A stretch of DNA of 64,000 bases from Pseudooceanicola algae (GTDB lineage Bacteria > Pseudomonadota > Alphaproteobacteria > Rhodobacterales > Rhodobacteraceae): NCBI RefSeq assembly GCF_003590145.2, contig NZ_CP060437.1:124001-188000 (forward strand), written 5' to 3'. The number at the start of each line of letters is the position of its first letter. Position 1 is the first letter of the stretch. The translations under genes were made by a program, and so were the position numbers. This document shows positions 7,775-16,835 of this stretch, piece after piece. The notes under the pieces were generated by a model. That model saw nothing but the letters and a program-made list of their open reading frames with translations, was not told the DNA's origin and searched no databases.

Positions 7775-8983
7775 ATGCGCCTCGAGAAACTGGAAACCTT
7801 CGTGGTGGGCAATGCCCCGCCCCGCCATGGCGGGCGCTATTTCATCTTCGTGCGACTGACGACCGCATGCGGCATCACCGGGGTGGGCGAGATCTACAAC
7901 GCGACCTTCGGCCCGGATGTCTGCTGCGCCATGGCACGCGACATGTTCGCGCGGCATTTCGAAGGCGCCGATCCGCAGCAGGTCGAATTGCTGTTCCGCA
8001 AGGCCTATGGCGCGGGGTTCACGCATCGTCCGGATGTCAGCGTGATGGGTACTTTCAGCGGGCTCGAGATGGCCTGTTGGGACATCCTCGGCAAGGCCGC
8101 CGACAAGCCGGTCTACGACCTGCTGGGGGGCCGTGTGCATGACCGGCTGCGCAGCTATTCCTATATCTATCCGCAGGCCGGTGATGTCTATCCCGACCCG
8201 GACATGCCCAACAGCTACAACGACCCCGGCATCGCGGCGCAGATCGCGTCGGACATGTGCGATCAGGGCTTCACGGCGCTGAAATTCGACCCCGCCGGTC
8301 CCTATACGATCTTTGACGGTCACCAGCCCCGGCTTGAGGACATCAGCCTCAGCGTCGCCTTCTGCCGCGAAATCCGCGCCGCCGTGGGTGACCGGGCCGA
8401 TCTGCTGTTCGGCACCCATGGGCAGTTCACCGTGTCCGGCGCCAAGCGCATGGCGCGGGCGCTGGAACCCTTTGATCCCTTGTGGTTCGAGGAGCCACTG
8501 CCCCCCGAAAGCCCCGCCGACATGGCGCAGGTCGCCGCCTTTACCTCCATCCCCGTGGCGGCAGGCGAGCGGCTGTGCACCAAGTACGAATTCGCGCGGC
8601 TGCTGGAAACCGGCGCGGCCTCGATCCTGCAGATGAACCTTGGCCGCGTCGGTGGCCTGCTGGAGGCCAAGAAGATCGCCGGGATGGCCGAAACCCGGCA
8701 GGCCCAGATCGCGCCGCACCTGTACTGCGGACCCATCGTCGCCGCCGCCAATATCCAGATCGCCACCTGTTCGCCCAATTTCCTGATCCTGGAAAGCATC
8801 GGCACGTTCGATGGTCCCTACATGCAGGCCGTGAAGGGTGGCATCGATTGGGAAGACGGCTATGTCATCCCGTCACGCAAACCCGGTCTTGGGCTGGAGC
8901 TGGACGACGAGGCGATTGCGCGGATGCCCTATACCGAAACCGACCTCCATCTGAACATGGATCAGTCGCACGTCACCCCCTGA
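7775..8983 (+). CDS. Mandelate racemase/muconate lactonizing enzyme family protein
   Basis: A 402-residue enolase-superfamily protein, probably an acid-sugar dehydratase or cycloisomerase. An alpha+beta capping domain (about 1–125) precedes a TIM barrel. Barrel residues seen: Lys170 in ALKFDPAG (where many relatives have KxK), the metal carboxylates Glu239/240 in WFEEPLP and Glu265 in AAGERL, and His315 in PHLYCGP. The usual first metal ligand, an Asp in a DxN motif, appears as GTHGQ (213–217), so His215 may stand in or the alignment is shifted. A good GGGAGG-like ribosome site precedes the ATG by six bases. The gene sits 24 bases after the GMC gene and 12 bases before the dehydrogenase. Substrate unknown. 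Confidence 0.85.
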   Translation: MRLEKLETFVVGNAPPRHGGRYFIFVRLTTACGITGVGEIYNATFGPDVCCAMARDMFARHFEGADPQQVELLFRKAYGAGFTHRPDVSVMGTFSGLEMACWDILGKAADKPVYDLLGGRVHDRLRSYSYIYPQAGDVYPDPDMPNSYNDPGIAAQIASDMCDQGFTALKFDPAGPYTIFDGHQPRLEDISLSVAFCREIRAAVGDRADLLFGTHGQFTVSGAKRMARALEPFDPLWFEEPLPPESPADMAQVAAFTSIPVAAGERLCTKYEFARLLETGAASILQMNLGRVGGLLEAKKIAGMAETRQAQIAPHLYCGPIVAAANIQIATCSPNFLILESIGTFDGPYMQAVKGGIDWEDGYVIPSRKPGLGLELDDEAIARMPYTETDLHLNMDQSHVTP

Positions 8984-8995
8984 CGGAGGAAGAAC

Positions 8996-10438
8996 ATGAT
9001 TACGCTAGACAAATTCTATATCAACGGTGAATGGGTCGCCCCTGACGCACCCGAGGACATGCCGATCCTGACGCCATCGACCAATGCCAAGGTCGGGGTC
9101 GTCTCGCTTGGCAATGCGGCGGATGTCGACAAGGCCGTTGCCGCCGCCAAGGCCGCCTTCGAGACCTTTTCGCTGACCAGCAAGGAAGAGCGCCTTGCCC
9201 TGCTGCGCCGCCTGGCCGAGGTCACGCGGGCGCGGCTGGATGACCTGGCGCGGGCGATCACCATGGAAATGGGCGCCCCTTCCACCATGTCGCGTGCGGT
9301 GCAGGCCGATGCCGGTATCGGCCACCTGGAAGCCTTCATCACCGCGCTCGAGGCCCACGACGAGCAAGAGACCCTGCCCAATGGCGATATCGTCAGCTAC
9401 GAGCCCATCGGGGTTTGCGGGCTGATCACGCCCTGGAACTGGCCGATCAACCAGATCGCGCTCAAGGTGTTGCCGGCGCTGGCGACCGGGGCGACCTGCG
9501 TCCTGAAACCGTCCGAGCATACGCCGCTCTCCGCGCAGATCTATGCCGAGATCATCCACGAGGCGGGCTATCCCGCAGGTGTCTTCAACCTGGTCTACGG
9601 GGCGGGTCCCACGGTTGGCTCGGCGCTGTCGACGCACAAGGATGTCGCGATGATGTCCTTTACCGGGTCGACCCGCGCGGGCAGTGCGGTGTCGCGGGAT
9701 GCGGCCGCCACGATCAAGCGCGTGACGCTGGAACTGGGCGGGAAATCCCCCAACGTCATCTTCGCGGATGCCGATGTGGATGCCCGCGTGGCCGAAGGCG
9801 TGGCCGAGTGTTTCGACAATACCGGCCAGTCCTGCAATGCGCCTACCCGGATGCTGGTGGAACGCAGCGCCTATGACCGCGCGCTCGAGGTTGCGCGCAG
9901 CGCGGCAGAGGCCCAGGTGGTCGATGATCCCGCACTGGAGGGTGATCACATCGGCCCGTTGTTCGATCAGATCCAGTATGACCGCGTGCAGGCGATGATC
10001 CAGAAGGGCCTCGACGAGGGCACGCGCCTGCTTGCCGGAGGGCCGGGACGTCCCGAAGGCCTGTCGCAGGGATTGGAAACCGGCTGGTTCGTCCGCCCGA
10101 CGATCTTTGCCGACGTCACGCCCGAGATGACCCTGTGGCGGGAAGAGATCTTTGGCCCGGTGCTGGTGATGGCCCCCTTCGACACTGAAGAAGAGGCGAT
10201 CGCCCTGGCCAATGACACCGATTATGGCCTTGATGCCTATCTGTCGACCGGGGACGAGGCCCGCGCCCTGCGCGTCGCGCGCCGTCTGCGGGCGGGCGGT
10301 ATCCATATCAACGGGCGCGGAACGGACTACGGTTCGCCCTTCGGTGGCTTCAAGCAATCGGGCAATGGGCGTGAAGGCGGTCGCTTTGGTCTGGAAGACT
10401 ACCTTGAGGTCAAGGTGCGCCCGCCCTTCGCGGTCTGA
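8996..10438 (+). CDS. NAD(P)-dependent aldehyde dehydrogenase
   Basis: A 480-residue member of the aldehyde dehydrogenase superfamily, of normal length. Catalytic residues are in place: Asn148 (PWNWP), Glu246 (LELGGK) and Cys280 (GQSCNAPTR). The C-terminal FGGFKQSGNGREGG oligomerisation region is intact. GGAGGA lies eight bases before the ATG. It is the last gene of the GMC/enolase operon and is followed by a strong bidirectional terminator. It probably oxidises the aldehyde made by the GMC enzyme, or a semialdehyde after the enolase step. The specific substrate cannot be read from the sequence. Confidence 0.92.
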   Translation: MITLDKFYINGEWVAPDAPEDMPILTPSTNAKVGVVSLGNAADVDKAVAAAKAAFETFSLTSKEERLALLRRLAEVTRARLDDLARAITMEMGAPSTMSRAVQADAGIGHLEAFITALEAHDEQETLPNGDIVSYEPIGVCGLITPWNWPINQIALKVLPALATGATCVLKPSEHTPLSAQIYAEIIHEAGYPAGVFNLVYGAGPTVGSALSTHKDVAMMSFTGSTRAGSAVSRDAAATIKRVTLELGGKSPNVIFADADVDARVAEGVAECFDNTGQSCNAPTRMLVERSAYDRALEVARSAAEAQVVDDPALEGDHIGPLFDQIQYDRVQAMIQKGLDEGTRLLAGGPGRPEGLSQGLETGWFVRPTIFADVTPEMTLWREEIFGPVLVMAPFDTEEEAIALANDTDYGLDAYLSTGDEARALRVARRLRAGGIHINGRGTDYGSPFGGFKQSGNGREGGRFGLEDYLEVKVRPPFAV

Positions 10439-10469
10439 AGCGGATAAACCCCACTGCAAAACGGAAAAC

Positions 10470-10496
10470 GGGCGCAAGAGTGATCTTGCGCCCTTT
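10470..10496. terminator. Bidirectional rho-independent terminator
   Basis: A perfect 10-bp stem (GGGCGCAAGA at 10470–10479 with TCTTGCGCCC at 10484–10493), a GTGA loop and a following TTT. On the other strand the stem is followed by GTTTTCCGTTTT. It lies between the stops of the convergent aldehyde dehydrogenase and HIBADH-family genes and should end both transcripts. Confidence 0.85.
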
Positions 10497-10531
10497 CCTG
10501 TTTGTGCTGGCCCCGGAACGGGGGCAGGCGG

Positions 10532-11536
10532 TCACTCCGCGGCGGATTGCGCCTTGCCCTGTGCCGCCAGAAGCGTGGCAAGCGGGGCCGCCAGACCGGT
10601 CGGGATCACCTCGTAGCCCTGCTCTTCGGGTTCGTCGTCGGTCATCTCGGTGGGGAAGCCCGGCGCGGTGATGGACAGGCCGGTGGCTTCTTCGAGACGG
10701 CGGATGATGTTGGGCGACAGTTCGCGTTCGCCAAAGCGGGCGATGCCGTCGTTGAAGATCTCGACCATCAGCGGGCTGATTTCCAGCGGCACGCCGGCCT
10801 GATCGGCGATCTTCTGGAACAGGCCGATGTCCTTCTTCACCAGGTCCATGGTGAAGGAAATGTCGCGCGAGCCGTTCAGGATGACCTGGCTTTCGGTTTC
10901 ATGCACGAAAGAGGTCCCGGAGGAAATCTTCATCGCCTCGTAGGTCGTGTTCAGGTCCATTCCGGCGGCCTTCATGGTTACCAGCGCCTCGCAGCAGGTC
11001 AGCAGGTTGGCGGTGGCCAGGTAGTTGGTCATGACCTTCAGGACCGAGGCGGTGCCGATATCGCCGGTGTGCAGGACCCGGCGACCAAGGGTCGTCAGGG
11101 TCGGCAACATGCGCTCGAAGGTGGCGCGGTCGCAGCCCGCGAAGATCGAGATATTGCCGGTGTCGGCCCGGTGGCAGCCGCCAGAAACCGGGCATTCCAT
11201 GGCCGATCCGCCCTGTGCCTTGACCAGATCCGACAGGCGCTTGACCTCGCCGGCGTCGGTCGTCGACATCTCCATCCAGATCTTGTCGGCGGTGACTGCC
11301 GGCAGCATCGCTTCGACTACCAGCGCCGAGGCGGCGGGCGAGGGCAGACAGGTGATGACCGCGTCGCAATCCTGCATCAGGGTCAGCGGGTCGGTGCCGG
11401 GTTTCGCGCCGAGGGCGGCGAATTTCGCCACCAGCGCTTCGTCAAGATCAAGGACGGTAAGGTCGAAACCGTTTCTAAGCAAACTGCCTGCAAGTTTGCC
11501 GCCAACATTGCCAAGACCGACGAAGCCGATTTTCAT
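10532..11536 (-). CDS. NAD(P)-dependent beta-hydroxyacid dehydrogenase (HIBADH family)
   Basis: A 334-residue 3-hydroxyisobutyrate-dehydrogenase-family protein. The dinucleotide motif GLGNVG is at 7–12, the substrate-binding stretch ECPVSGG ends near 120, and the catalytic lysine is Lys167 with Asn171 (LKVMTN). It is about 30 residues longer than most relatives, with a C-terminal tail containing an acidic patch (DDEPEE) and an alanine-rich end. It reads in the same direction as the Dpp-type operon but 228 bases separate them, and the gap holds a hairpin and a 50-base repeat whose second copy is upstream of the CocE operon; co-regulation is inferred. The substrate is unknown. A second, divergent family member is encoded at 24742–25653. 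Confidence 0.87.
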   Translation of the reverse strand: MKIGFVGLGNVGGKLAGSLLRNGFDLTVLDLDEALVAKFAALGAKPGTDPLTLMQDCDAVITCLPSPAASALVVEAMLPAVTADKIWMEMSTTDAGEVKRLSDLVKAQGGSAMECPVSGGCHRADTGNISIFAGCDRATFERMLPTLTTLGRRVLHTGDIGTASVLKVMTNYLATANLLTCCEALVTMKAAGMDLNTTYEAMKISSGTSFVHETESQVILNGSRDISFTMDLVKKDIGLFQKIADQAGVPLEISPLMVEIFNDGIARFGERELSPNIIRRLEEATGLSITAPGFPTEMTDDEPEEQGYEVIPTGLAAPLATLLAAQGKAQSAAE

Positions 11537-11585
11537 ATGGATAGTATCCTTGTGTGAGGTATGGAGCCTGATTTTCGTGGTCCAG

Positions 11586-11635
11586 CCTGAGGCAGATCCA
11601 AAAATCAGTAAAGCAACGGCATTTGGCCCAATGGG
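11586..11635. repeat. 50-bp dispersed repeat, copy A (putative shared operator or promoter)
   Basis: Matches 19073–19122 at 44 of 50 positions without gaps. The element contains the common core TCAGTAAAGCAA and ends in CCCAATGGG; here the flanks extend to a 6-bp inverted repeat, TGGCCC–AATG–GGGCCA. It starts 50 bases upstream of the HIBADH-family start codon. Non-coding on both strands as far as I can see. The conservation in otherwise unrelated intergenic DNA suggests a regulator binding site. Confidence 0.7.
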
Positions 11636-11637
11636 GC

Positions 11638-11667
11638 CAGTTCTGTTGCGGGCAGTTCTGTTGCGGG
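11638..11667. repeat. Tandem duplication of a 15-bp unit
   Basis: CAGTTCTGTTGCGGG is present twice head to tail, directly after repeat copy A. Copy B lacks this duplication. It may be a replication slip or an extra binding site. Confidence 0.7.
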
Positions 11668-11709
11668 CAGGTCGTCGCGGCGACGTGGCAATGCGCCGGG
11701 GGCGTGATG

Positions 11710-11748
11710 ACCCTCGCCCGCCAGCCTGATCCGGCAGCGGGCGAGGGT
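11710..11748 (-). terminator. Hairpin after the Dpp-type operon
   Basis: A perfect 12-bp stem (ACCCTCGCCCGC at 11710–11721 with its complement at 11737–11748) and a 15-base loop, starting 17 bases past the ATPase stop codon. There is no clear T-run, so termination may need Rho or the hairpin may stabilise the mRNA end. Confidence 0.6.
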
Positions 11749-11764
11749 GTCGAGGGGCGCGGGC

Positions 11765-13396
11765 CTAGGCCGGTGTGCCGCTACGGTCCTCGATGACGGT
11801 TTCCAGCCAGCCGACCTTCATCTCGGGGACAGAGGCCAGCAGCAGGTCGGTGTAATCGTCGAAGGGCGGGGAAAGCACCTGAGCCCTTGGGCCGTAGCGC
11901 ACGACCTTGCCCCGGTGCATGACCGCGATGCTGTCGGCGATGGCGCGCACCGTGGCCAGATCGTGGGTGATGAACATGTAGGCCACGTCTTCCTGTGCCT
12001 GCAGGTTCAGCAACAGCTTCAGGATGCCATCTGCTACCAGCGGATCCAGCGCCGAGGTGACCTCGTCGCAGATGATCAGCCGGGGCTTGGCGGCCAGGGC
12101 GCGGGCGATGCAGACACGCTGTTTCTGGCCCCCCGACAATTCGGCCGGATAGCGGTCGATGAAGTTGCTGCCCATCTCGATCTGCTCAAGAAGCTCCTGC
12201 ACGCGCTTGCGCTTCTTTTCGCCGCGCAGGCCGAAGTAGAACTCCAGCGGCCGGCCGATGATCGTGCCGACGGTCTGACGCGGGTTCATCGCGACATCGG
12301 CCATCTGGTAGATCATCTGCAATTCGCGCAGATCGTCGCGGGACCGGGTTTCCAGCTTGTCCGACAGCTTGCGCCCGGCAAAGGTGATTTCGCCCTCCGA
12401 CGGGGTCAGCAGGCCGGTAATCGCGCGCGCCAGGGTCGATTTGCCCGAACCGCTTTCCCCGACGACCGCAAGGGTCTGGCCCTGTGCGATCTCGACCGAG
12501 ACATTGCTGAGCACATCCTGACGCAGGCCCCGGTAGCGTGCGGTCAGGTGGCTGATCTGCAGCAGGGGGTCCGGTGCGGGCGGCTTGCCTTCGTGGTCGA
12601 TGGAGCGGACGGAGACCAGCGCGCGGGTGTAGTCTTCGCGCGGGGCCTCGATGATCTGACGCACATCGCCGTGTTCGACGGTCTGCCCGCTCTTGAGCAC
12701 CATGATCTCGTCCGAGACCTGGGCCACCACCGCAAGGTCATGGGTGATATAGAGCGCGGCAACGCCGGTTTCACGGATCGCCTTCTTGATCGCGGCAAGC
12801 ACGTCGATCTGGGTCGTCACGTCCAGCGCCGTGGTGGGTTCGTCGAAGACCACCAGCGACGGGCGCGGGCAAAGCGCCATCGCCGTCATGACGCGCTGCA
12901 ACTGCCCGCCGGAGACCTGATGCGGATAGCGTTTGCCGATGGTCTCGGGATTGGGCAGGCCCAGTTGGCGGAACAGGTCGACGGCGCGCTTTTCGGCCTC
13001 TGCCCGGTCGGCAAGGCCTCGGCGGACGGTGGTTTCGACAACCTGGTCGATCAGCCGCATCGCCGGGTTGAAGGCGGCCGCGGCGGATTGGGCGACATAG
13101 GTGACCTCTCCGCCGCGCAGGGCGCGCAGGCCCTGCGGCCCCTCGGCCAGGATGTCGCGGCCGTTCAGCAGCACTTGGCCCCCGGTGATCCGCACGCCGC
13201 CGCGTCCATAGGCCATTGCAGACAGTCCGATGGTGGACTTGCCCGCGCCGGATTCACCGATCAGCCCCAGCACCTTGCCCTTTGCCAGCTTGAAGGACAC
13301 GCCATGCACGATGGTGAAGTCCTTCGGCGCTTCGCCGGCCGGATAGACAGTCGCGCCGATCTTAAGGTCTCGGACGTCCAGAAGGATATCATCCAT
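11765..13396 (-). CDS. Dipeptide/oligopeptide-type ABC transporter, fused double ATPase
   Basis: A 543-residue protein with two complete nucleotide-binding domains, equivalent to DppD and DppF in one chain. First domain: Walker A GESGAGKST at 47–55, signature VSGGQLQR at 161–168, Walker B LVVFDE at 181–186. Second domain: Walker A GESGSGKST at 313–321, signature LSGGQKQR at 420–427, Walker B LIICDE at 440–445. Its start overlaps the permease gene upstream by eight bases. It powers import of the ligand bound by the Tat-exported binding protein at the head of the operon. Peptides are the usual substrate of the family, but nickel and glycosides are also known; the adjacent CocE/NonD hydrolase favours a peptide-, amide- or ester-like solute. 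Confidence 0.9.
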   Translation of the reverse strand: MDDILLDVRDLKIGATVYPAGEAPKDFTIVHGVSFKLAKGKVLGLIGESGAGKSTIGLSAMAYGRGGVRITGGQVLLNGRDILAEGPQGLRALRGGEVTYVAQSAAAAFNPAMRLIDQVVETTVRRGLADRAEAEKRAVDLFRQLGLPNPETIGKRYPHQVSGGQLQRVMTAMALCPRPSLVVFDEPTTALDVTTQIDVLAAIKKAIRETGVAALYITHDLAVVAQVSDEIMVLKSGQTVEHGDVRQIIEAPREDYTRALVSVRSIDHEGKPPAPDPLLQISHLTARYRGLRQDVLSNVSVEIAQGQTLAVVGESGSGKSTLARAITGLLTPSEGEITFAGRKLSDKLETRSRDDLRELQMIYQMADVAMNPRQTVGTIIGRPLEFYFGLRGEKKRKRVQELLEQIEMGSNFIDRYPAELSGGQKQRVCIARALAAKPRLIICDEVTSALDPLVADGILKLLLNLQAQEDVAYMFITHDLATVRAIADSIAVMHRGKVVRYGPRAQVLSPPFDDYTDLLLASVPEMKVGWLETVIEDRSGTPA

Positions 13397-14207
13397 CGCG
13401 GCCCCCTTTCAGGCTGGTGGTCATGTTCAGGATCCAGTCCGCCACGAGGTTGACCGAAATGGCCAGCGTCGCGATGGCGAAGGCGGGGATCAGTGCGGCG
13501 GGAATGCCGTAGATGATCCCGTCCTTGTTCTCCTTCACGATGCCGCCCCAATCCGCCAGCGGCGGTTGCACGCCAAGGCCGAGGAACGACAGCGTCGAAA
13601 TGAACAGCACCATGAAGATGAAACGCAGGCCCATTTCGGCCACCAGCGGCGACAGGGCATTTGGCAGGATCTCGTGGAAGATCACCCATCTGTTGCCTTC
13701 GCCGCGCAGTTTTGCGGCCTCGACATAATCCATGACGTTGATATCGACGGCGACCGCGCGGCTAAGCCGGAAGACGCGGGTGGAATCGAGCAGCCCCATG
13801 ACGAGGATCAGCACACCGATGGTCACCGGCATCACCGACAGGACCACAAGCGCAAAGATCAGCGCCGGGATGGACATGATCAGGTCGATGAAACGCGACA
13901 GCGCCTGATCGGCCCAACCGCCCATGACGGCGGCCGTCAGGCCCAGGGTGGCCCCGACGGTAAAGCTGAGCAGGGTGGCGGCGGTGGCAATCAGGATCGT
14001 GGTCTGCCCGCCATAGATCAGACGGCTGAGAAGATCGCGCCCGATGCTGTCGGTGCCCAGCCAATGCTGCGCCGATGCAGGTTCCCAGACGTCGCCGACG
14101 ACCTCGGCCATGCCATAGGGCGCGATGAGACCCGCGAAGATCGCGCCGATGAAATACAGGGCCACGAAGAGCAGCCCGATGAGGGCGGATAGGGGGATGC
14201 GCCTCAT
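13389..14207 (-). CDS. ABC transporter permease, DppC-like
   Basis: A 272-residue inner-membrane permease with about six hydrophobic segments. The first is near residues 8–30, then comes a periplasmic loop containing HWLGTDSIGRDLLSR, a typical DppC/OppC stretch. The EAA loop that docks to the ATPase lies near 160–180 (YVEAAKLRGEGN). It overlaps the ATPase gene by eight bases and the DppB-like gene by four, consistent with a coupled operon. It forms the channel together with the DppB-like protein. Confidence 0.9.
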   Translation of the reverse strand: MRRIPLSALIGLLFVALYFIGAIFAGLIAPYGMAEVVGDVWEPASAQHWLGTDSIGRDLLSRLIYGGQTTILIATAATLLSFTVGATLGLTAAVMGGWADQALSRFIDLIMSIPALIFALVVLSVMPVTIGVLILVMGLLDSTRVFRLSRAVAVDINVMDYVEAAKLRGEGNRWVIFHEILPNALSPLVAEMGLRFIFMVLFISTLSFLGLGVQPPLADWGGIVKENKDGIIYGIPAALIPAFAIATLAISVNLVADWILNMTTSLKGGRDG

Positions 14208-15166
14208 TTGCGATGCCTCAGACGTGGATTGGAAAGGATGGAAACAATGTCGGCCAGCATGTTCAGGCCGATATAGACGGCGGCGAACACCAGACCGCAG
14301 GCCTGGACGACGGGCACGTCACGCTTGGTCACATGGTCGACCAGATATTGCCCCATGCCGGGAAAGACGAAGACGACCTCGACCACGACGACCCCGACCA
14401 CGAGATAGGCGAGGTTGATCATGACGACATTGACCACCGGCGCGATGGCATTGGGAAAGGCGTGGCGCGCGATCACGGTGATCGGGCGCAGGCCCTTCAG
14501 CTCGGCGGTTTCGATATAGGCTGACTGCATGACGTTCAGGATGGCGGCGCGTGTCATCCGCATCATGTGGCCCAGCACCACCAGCACCAGCACGAGGACC
14601 GGGATGGCGATCGCTTCGAACTTGTCCATCAGGCTCATGCCTTCGTGGATCGTCGAGACGGAGGGCAGCAGCCGGAACTTCACCGTCAGGAAGTACATCG
14701 CGATGTAGCCCAGCATGAATTCCGGGATCGACACCGAGGTCAGCGTGATGCCCGAGATCAGTTTGTCGGGCCATTGCCCGCGATAGCGCACCGCGATCAC
14801 GCCGAGGATGATGGCAAGCGGCACGGCGATCACGGCTGCCGAACAGGCCAGGAACAGCGTGTTGGAAAGCCGCGCGGCCATGGCCGTGGCGATATCCTGA
14901 CCATTCGTCAGCGCGGTTCCGAGATCCCCGTGCAGGACACCGAAAAGCCATTCGAAATAGCGCGTCGTCGCCGGTTCGTTCATGCCCAGCTGTTCGCGAA
15001 GATTGGCCAGCGCCTGGGGAGTGGCGCTTTGCCCTAGGATTGACTGGGCCACGTCGCCCGGCAGGATCTCGGTGCCCATGAAGATCAGCACCGATGCCGC
15101 CAGCAGCAGCAGCAGGCCCAGCGTGATACGCTGGGCCAGAAGTTTAAGGATTGGATGTCCTAGCAC
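14204..15166 (-). CDS. ABC transporter permease, DppB-like
   Basis: A 320-residue permease. The N-terminal membrane segment (about 10–32) is followed by the conserved loop ILPGDVAQSILGQSATPQAL-type region, and the C-terminal part shows the GVVVVEVVFVFPGMG sequence characteristic of DppB/OppB. The ATPase-docking loop is near 195–215 (YIETAELKGL). The stop overlaps the start of the DppC-like gene (ATGA), and only one base separates it from the binding-protein gene upstream. Confidence 0.9.
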   Translation of the reverse strand: MLGHPILKLLAQRITLGLLLLLAASVLIFMGTEILPGDVAQSILGQSATPQALANLREQLGMNEPATTRYFEWLFGVLHGDLGTALTNGQDIATAMAARLSNTLFLACSAAVIAVPLAIILGVIAVRYRGQWPDKLISGITLTSVSIPEFMLGYIAMYFLTVKFRLLPSVSTIHEGMSLMDKFEAIAIPVLVLVLVVLGHMMRMTRAAILNVMQSAYIETAELKGLRPITVIARHAFPNAIAPVVNVVMINLAYLVVGVVVVEVVFVFPGMGQYLVDHVTKRDVPVVQACGLVFAAVYIGLNMLADIVSILSNPRLRHRK

Positions 15167-15167
15167 G

Positions 15168-16757
15168 TCAGCCGACCAACCAGGTCTTGTGCGGTGCGAG
15201 GCCGTTCATCGTGTCCTGTCCGCCATCGACGACCCAGCCCTGAAGGTCCGTGGTCATGCCTTCGACGAAATCGTTGAACATCGGGCAGATCACGCCGCCT
15301 TCCTCGTGCAGGATTTCGGCCATCTGGGCGTAGAGACCGATGCGCTTTTCCTCGTCCAGTTCGGCACGTGCCTCAAGCAGCAGCGCGTCGAATTCCTCGT
15401 TGGAAAAACGGGTGTCGTTCCAGTCCGCAGTCGACAGGAAGGCGGTCGAATACATCTGGTCCTGCACTGGACGGCCGCCCCAGTAGGAGGCGCAGAAGGG
15501 TTCGACGTTCCAGACTTCGGACCAGTAGCCATCGTTGGGCACGCGCTGGATTTCCAGCGGAATGCCGGCGGCGGCGGCGGATTGCTGGAACAGGGCTGCG
15601 GCATCGACGGCGCCGGGGAAGGCACCATCGGCGACCTTGAGGACGATCGGGCTGCCATCATGGCCGGAGGCCTTGTAGTGTTCGGCAGCCTTTTCGATAT
15701 CGTAGGCGCGCTGCGGCAGGCTGTCGTCGAACAGCGGATAGGCCGAGTTGATCGGAATGTCGTTGCCGATCGTGCCATAGCCCTGAAGGATCTTGTCGAC
15801 CATTTCCTGACGGTTGATGGCGTATTTCAGCGCCAGACGCAGGTCCTTGTTGTCGAAGGGTGCGGTATCGCAATGCATGTTGAAGACGTAATGCCCACGA
15901 CCCGAGACATTCTTGATGTCGATGTTGGGTGCGCGCGACAGCAGGCCGGCGACCTTGGGTTCGACGCGGTTGGCGATATGCACCTGACCCGATTGCAGCG
16001 CGGCCATCCGGGCGGTGGAATCGTTGATGACGAGGAACTCGACGCCATCGTAATGGCCCCGCGTGTCATCCCAGTAGTTCTCGTGCTTTTCGAAGGTATA
16101 ACGCACGCCGGCCTCGTGGCTGACGATCTTGTAGGCACCGGCCCCGATGGTGGTCGCCGGATCGTCGCGCCCGCCGTTCGGCTGGATCTGCAGGTGGTAG
16201 TCCGAGAACAGGTAGGGCAGGTCGGCGTTGGCCGAAACCAGGTTCACGATCAGCCAGTCGCCATCGACGCTCATCGAATCGATGCCCTGCATGATGCCAA
16301 GCGCGCCGGATTGCGATTCCGCATCCGAATGGCGTTCCAGCGTGGCAAGCACGTCGTCGGGCGACAGGATCGAGCCGTCGTGGAATTCGACGCCCTGACG
16401 GATCTTGAAGCGCCAGGTCATGGCATCTTCAGAGCTGTCGATTTCTTCGGCCAGGCGCATGTCGAGCGAGCCGTCGGGGGTGACGTCGACAAGGGTTTCG
16501 CCGAAGGTGCGCAGCAGGTGGAAGGTCACCGCGTTTGCGGCCAGGGCCGGATCAAGGCTGTCGGTGCTTTCGCCGCCGCCGATGCCCATCTTGAGCGTGC
16601 CGCCCTTGACGGGTTCCTGGGCATGGGCCTTGCCGGCCAGCATCAGGTTCGCACCCGCCACGGTCAGGGCTGCCGCCGAAGCGCGCCCCAGGAAGCTACG
16701 GCGGCTGAGGCCCGGCAGGGCCGTCGTGCCACGAAGGTTCTTCACTTTGTCGTTCAT
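15168..16757 (-). CDS. ABC transporter substrate-binding protein (family 5), Tat-exported
   Basis: A 529-residue periplasmic binding protein of the DppA/OppA type. The N-terminus carries a twin-arginine signal (LSRRSFLG, arginines 19–20, hydrophobic stretch to about 41, likely cleavage after AHA at 46). The mature part has the family-5 pattern (LDPALAANAV, then WRFKIRQGVEFHDGS). The start at 16755–16757 is used because AGGG precedes it; a longer frame to 16817 gives a lysine/arginine-rich extension that would bury the signal peptide. It is 78 bases downstream of the CocE/NonD gene and probably part of one long transcript with it. The ligand is unknown. Confidence 0.9.
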   Translation of the reverse strand: MNDKVKNLRGTTALPGLSRRSFLGRASAAALTVAGANLMLAGKAHAQEPVKGGTLKMGIGGGESTDSLDPALAANAVTFHLLRTFGETLVDVTPDGSLDMRLAEEIDSSEDAMTWRFKIRQGVEFHDGSILSPDDVLATLERHSDAESQSGALGIMQGIDSMSVDGDWLIVNLVSANADLPYLFSDYHLQIQPNGGRDDPATTIGAGAYKIVSHEAGVRYTFEKHENYWDDTRGHYDGVEFLVINDSTARMAALQSGQVHIANRVEPKVAGLLSRAPNIDIKNVSGRGHYVFNMHCDTAPFDNKDLRLALKYAINRQEMVDKILQGYGTIGNDIPINSAYPLFDDSLPQRAYDIEKAAEHYKASGHDGSPIVLKVADGAFPGAVDAAALFQQSAAAAGIPLEIQRVPNDGYWSEVWNVEPFCASYWGGRPVQDQMYSTAFLSTADWNDTRFSNEEFDALLLEARAELDEEKRIGLYAQMAEILHEEGGVICPMFNDFVEGMTTDLQGWVVDGGQDTMNGLAPHKTWLVG

Positions 16758-16835
16758 GTCTTTTTTCCCTGTTCTTGTTGTTGAATTGATGGTTTTCCGC
16801 GTCGCCCGGCGGCGCATGTTCGGGGCTGTCTGTCC

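Noticed and set aside
6149-10438. Choline to glycine betaine operon (betA/betB)
   Set aside because: A GMC enzyme and an aldehyde dehydrogenase are present, but the enolase-superfamily gene between them has no place in choline oxidation, and there is no BetI-type regulator.
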